Assembly: GCF_024758505.1 (NCBI RefSeq)
Contig: NZ_CP077970.1
Coordinates: 8,060,001 to 8,124,000, forward strand
Length of the DNA: 64,000 nt
Source: Bradyrhizobium arachidis
GTDB lineage: Bacteria; Pseudomonadota; Alphaproteobacteria; Rhizobiales; Xanthobacteraceae
Direction: 5' to 3'
The translations under genes were made by a program, and so were the position numbers. Within the stretch, counting starts at the first letter, position 1; every line of letters begins with the position of its first letter. Of this stretch, positions 63,639-64,000 are shown piece by piece. The notes beneath the pieces were generated by a model. The model ran no database searches. It was given only the letters and a program-made list of their open reading frames with translations, and was not told the DNA's origin.

Positions 63639-63725
63639 CGTCATTGCGAGCGTAGCGAAGCAATCCAGAATCTCTCCTCGGGCGATAGCCTGGATTGCTT
63701 CGTCGCTTCGCTCCTCGCAATGACG
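63639..63725. repeat. Palindromic repeat, GTCATTGCGAGCG family, copy 2
   Basis: CGTCATTGCGAGCGTAGCGA at the left is mirrored by the arm ending in GCAATGACG, with CAATCCAGA/TGGATTG inside. It is the second copy of the element at 10396-10479 and lies inside the gltB-gltD operon. Placement between co-transcribed genes suggests it is tolerated as an mRNA structure. Confidence 0.85.
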
Positions 63726-63770
63726 GTGAGGAAACAACAAACGAACTAAGCGGCAGGGACTTCGGGTTTA

Positions 63771-64000
63771 ATGGGCAAGATTACGGGCTTTCTCGAAATC
63801 GAACGGTATGATCGCAAGTACACCCCGGTCGCCGATCGTCTGAAGCACTTCAAGGAATTCGTCGTTCCCTTGAGCGAGAAGGAAACGCGCGACCAGGCCG
63901 CGCGCTGCATGAATTGCGGCATTCCCTATTGCCACGGCACCGGCTCGGTCGCGCCCGGCACGCCCGGCTGCCCCGTCAACAACCAGATTCCGGACTGGAA
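63771..64000 (+). CDS. gltD: Glutamate synthase small subunit, 5' part (continues outside window)
   Basis: Only the first 76 codons are visible. They read MGKITGFLEIERYDR and then KEFVVPLSEKETRDQAARC, followed by the cysteine motif CMNCGIPYCHGTGSVAPGTP and GCPVNNQIPDW, which bind two 4Fe-4S clusters in the N-terminal domain of GltD. The protein supplies electrons from NADPH to GltB. The ATG at 63771 has a weak ribosome site twelve bases upstream. It lies downstream of gltB on the same strand, as usual for gltBD. Confidence 0.92.
   Translation, partial: MGKITGFLEIERYDRKYTPVADRLKHFKEFVVPLSEKETRDQAARCMNCGIPYCHGTGSVAPGTPGCPVNNQIPDW

Overview
The window is a 64 kb piece of chromosome from a high-GC alphaproteobacterium, most likely Bradyrhizobium or a close relative. 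The grounds are indirect: the protein family mix, CpdR beside tRNA-Val and N-formylglutamate amidohydrolase, FNR/FixK-type boxes, a ROSE-type RNA thermometer before a small heat-shock gene, TTG/GTG starts, and many imperfect palindromic intergenic repeats. No transposase, integrase, prophage or CRISPR array is visible. Apart from some small islands it reads as ordinary chromosomal core and accessory metabolism.

0-15.4 kb: end of an AhpD-like gene, a D-amino-acid aminotransferase, a glutamate/aspartate-type ABC transporter (gltI-gltJ-gltK-gltL, minus strand), an M20 peptidase, a flavin monooxygenase, a benzoylformate-decarboxylase-like ThDP enzyme, a GFA-fold protein, an old yellow enzyme, an outer-membrane beta-barrel, an aldehyde dehydrogenase and a divergent SDR. 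15.6-24.9 kb: a flavin amine oxidase, a coupled pair of unknown genes, a PspA/YiaA envelope-stress operon divergent from a TetR regulator with three operator palindromes between them, a dihydropyrimidinase and a membrane-anchored GH3 enzyme.

25.1-34.7 kb: a membrane DUF4173 protein in one operon with an OmpR-type regulator and a histidine kinase, a DUF3606 tandem-repeat protein, a predicted inactive alpha/beta hydrolase, an orphan periplasmic binding protein behind a FixK-like box, a mandelate-racemase homologue with Lys-x-Arg instead of Lys-x-Lys, and a TonB-receptor plug fragment. 35-40 kb: tRNA-Val, cpdR, hutG (with a sigma-54-like promoter), a candidate small RNA with anti-Shine-Dalgarno motifs, hisN, a TctC-type binding protein and a LysR gene.

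40-47.8 kb: a TauE/SafE exporter, then a run of small membrane and stress genes (DoxX, DUF808, a K+ channel with a zinc ribbon, GlsB/YeaQ, YidB) ending in a decayed TauE remnant and bounded in part by an inverted 100-bp repeat pair; then an amidase and a LysE exporter. 48-57.5 kb: a cyclase-TolB-TPR protein, a 931-residue protein that seems to join a haem-thiolate-peroxidase-like domain to a di-haem c-type domain, a tandem-cyclase gene with a methyltransferase, a lysophospholipase-like hydrolase, Hsp20 and a secreted hydrolase. 57.6-64 kb: a proline-rich secreted protein and gltB-gltD (glutamate synthase; gltD runs off the end).

The strongest metabolic theme is nitrogen and amino-acid handling: glutamate/aspartate uptake, peptide cleavage, D-amino-acid transamination, hydantoin hydrolysis, formylglutamate deformylation, amidase and GOGAT. 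The second theme is envelope stress (PspA, YiaA, Hsp20, YeaQ, YidB, DoxX). All functions are read from sequence motifs alone; no database search was possible.
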